From Catenulispora sp. EB89 (GTDB lineage: Bacteria > Actinomycetota > Actinomycetes > Streptomycetales > Catenulisporaceae): a DNA stretch of 64,000 nt. Made by a program: the position numbers and the translations under genes. The notes under the pieces are model-generated. The model ran no database searches. It had not been told where the DNA came from and saw only the letters and a program-made list of their open reading frames with translations. The stretch spans positions 388,666 to 452,665 of the forward strand of contig NZ_JBGCCU010000008.1 in assembly GCF_041261445.1 (NCBI RefSeq), given 5' to 3'. This document shows, one piece after another, positions 63,911 through 64,000 of this stretch (within the stretch, counting starts at the first letter, position 1; the number at the start of each line of letters is the position of its first letter).

Positions 63911-64000
63911 AAGCCTGATGAAAATCTTGGGTTCTGGTCGTGGCGTTTTCACGCCTTGGGCAGGGCCCATCCTGTGCTGGTGTGGTGGAGTCCGAGGTTG

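Noticed and set aside
63949..64000. Minus-strand frame ending ...HHTSTGWALPKA at the window edge, perhaps a transposase C-terminus
   Set aside because: Only 16 codons are visible, too short to call; the sequence beyond 64000 would settle it.

Overview
The window is high-GC DNA (roughly 70% by eye) with GTG starts, ATGA-type overlaps, many secreted glycoside hydrolases and proteases, one-component regulators (TetR, MarR, LysR, LacI, ROK, PadR, XRE with DUF5753, GlxA/AraC), a membrane Ser/Thr kinase and a SpoIIE-like protein. This is the chromosome of a soil actinobacterium with a large genome. The gene styles fit Catenulispora, Actinospica or Streptomycetaceae, but the genus is a guess. I saw no rRNA, tRNA or CRISPR.

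Layout. 1-1.7 kb: end of a sugar ABC transporter operon with an aldo/keto reductase. 1.9-15.6 kb: a Ser/Thr kinase, a Tat-exported flavoprotein, and regulator/enzyme pairs (LysR with NmrA and darcynin; MarR with an alpha/beta hydrolase across a perfect 31-bp palindrome; TetR with an MFS pump). 15.6-28.8 kb: a secreted carbohydrate block with a GH123-like DUF4091 enzyme carrying two discoidin domains, L-rhamnose mutarotase, a LacI regulator, a DUF1080 protein, a ROK regulator, a 1527-aa GH3 enzyme and a sugar-binding lipoprotein. Its intergenic regions carry LacI-like palindromes and recurring TGTTTCA/TGTTACA half-sites. 29.4-33.7 kb: a DUF6817 protein, a secreted lectin-like protein behind a clear promoter/operator, and an NYN nuclease with an OST-HTH-like region.

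33.7-34.7 kb is a gene-free element of nested inverted repeats. 34.7-38.0 kb: an APC amino-acid permease divergent from a TetR/P1-peptidase operon, suggesting peptide-derived amino-acid use. 38.1-53.7 kb: an arylsulfotransferase-like secreted protein, a divergent subtilase, PadR with a degenerate SpoIIE-like phosphatase, a methyltransferase, a GlxA regulator with an MFS pump, and redox enzymes with XRE and ArsR regulators. 53.7-57 kb: an MFS protein convergent with a fused ABC exporter.

57.2-58.6 kb holds an orphan, 5'-truncated Rhs tip (a toxin C-terminus of low GC) with a candidate immunity gene. 58.7-63.7 kb: a polysaccharide deacetylase lipoprotein, then a three-gene operon (quinone oxidoreductase, ornithine cyclodeaminase-like, histidine ammonia-lyase-like). 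The lyase has Ser-Ala-Gly where the MIO-forming Ala-Ser-Gly should be. The window ends with a GNAT gene and a 192-bp MITE-like element. The most unusual items are the altered-MIO lyase operon, the orphan Rhs toxin/immunity cassette, the nested inverted-repeat element, and several enzymes whose canonical catalytic motifs are altered (subtilase, SpoIIE, ABC Walker A).
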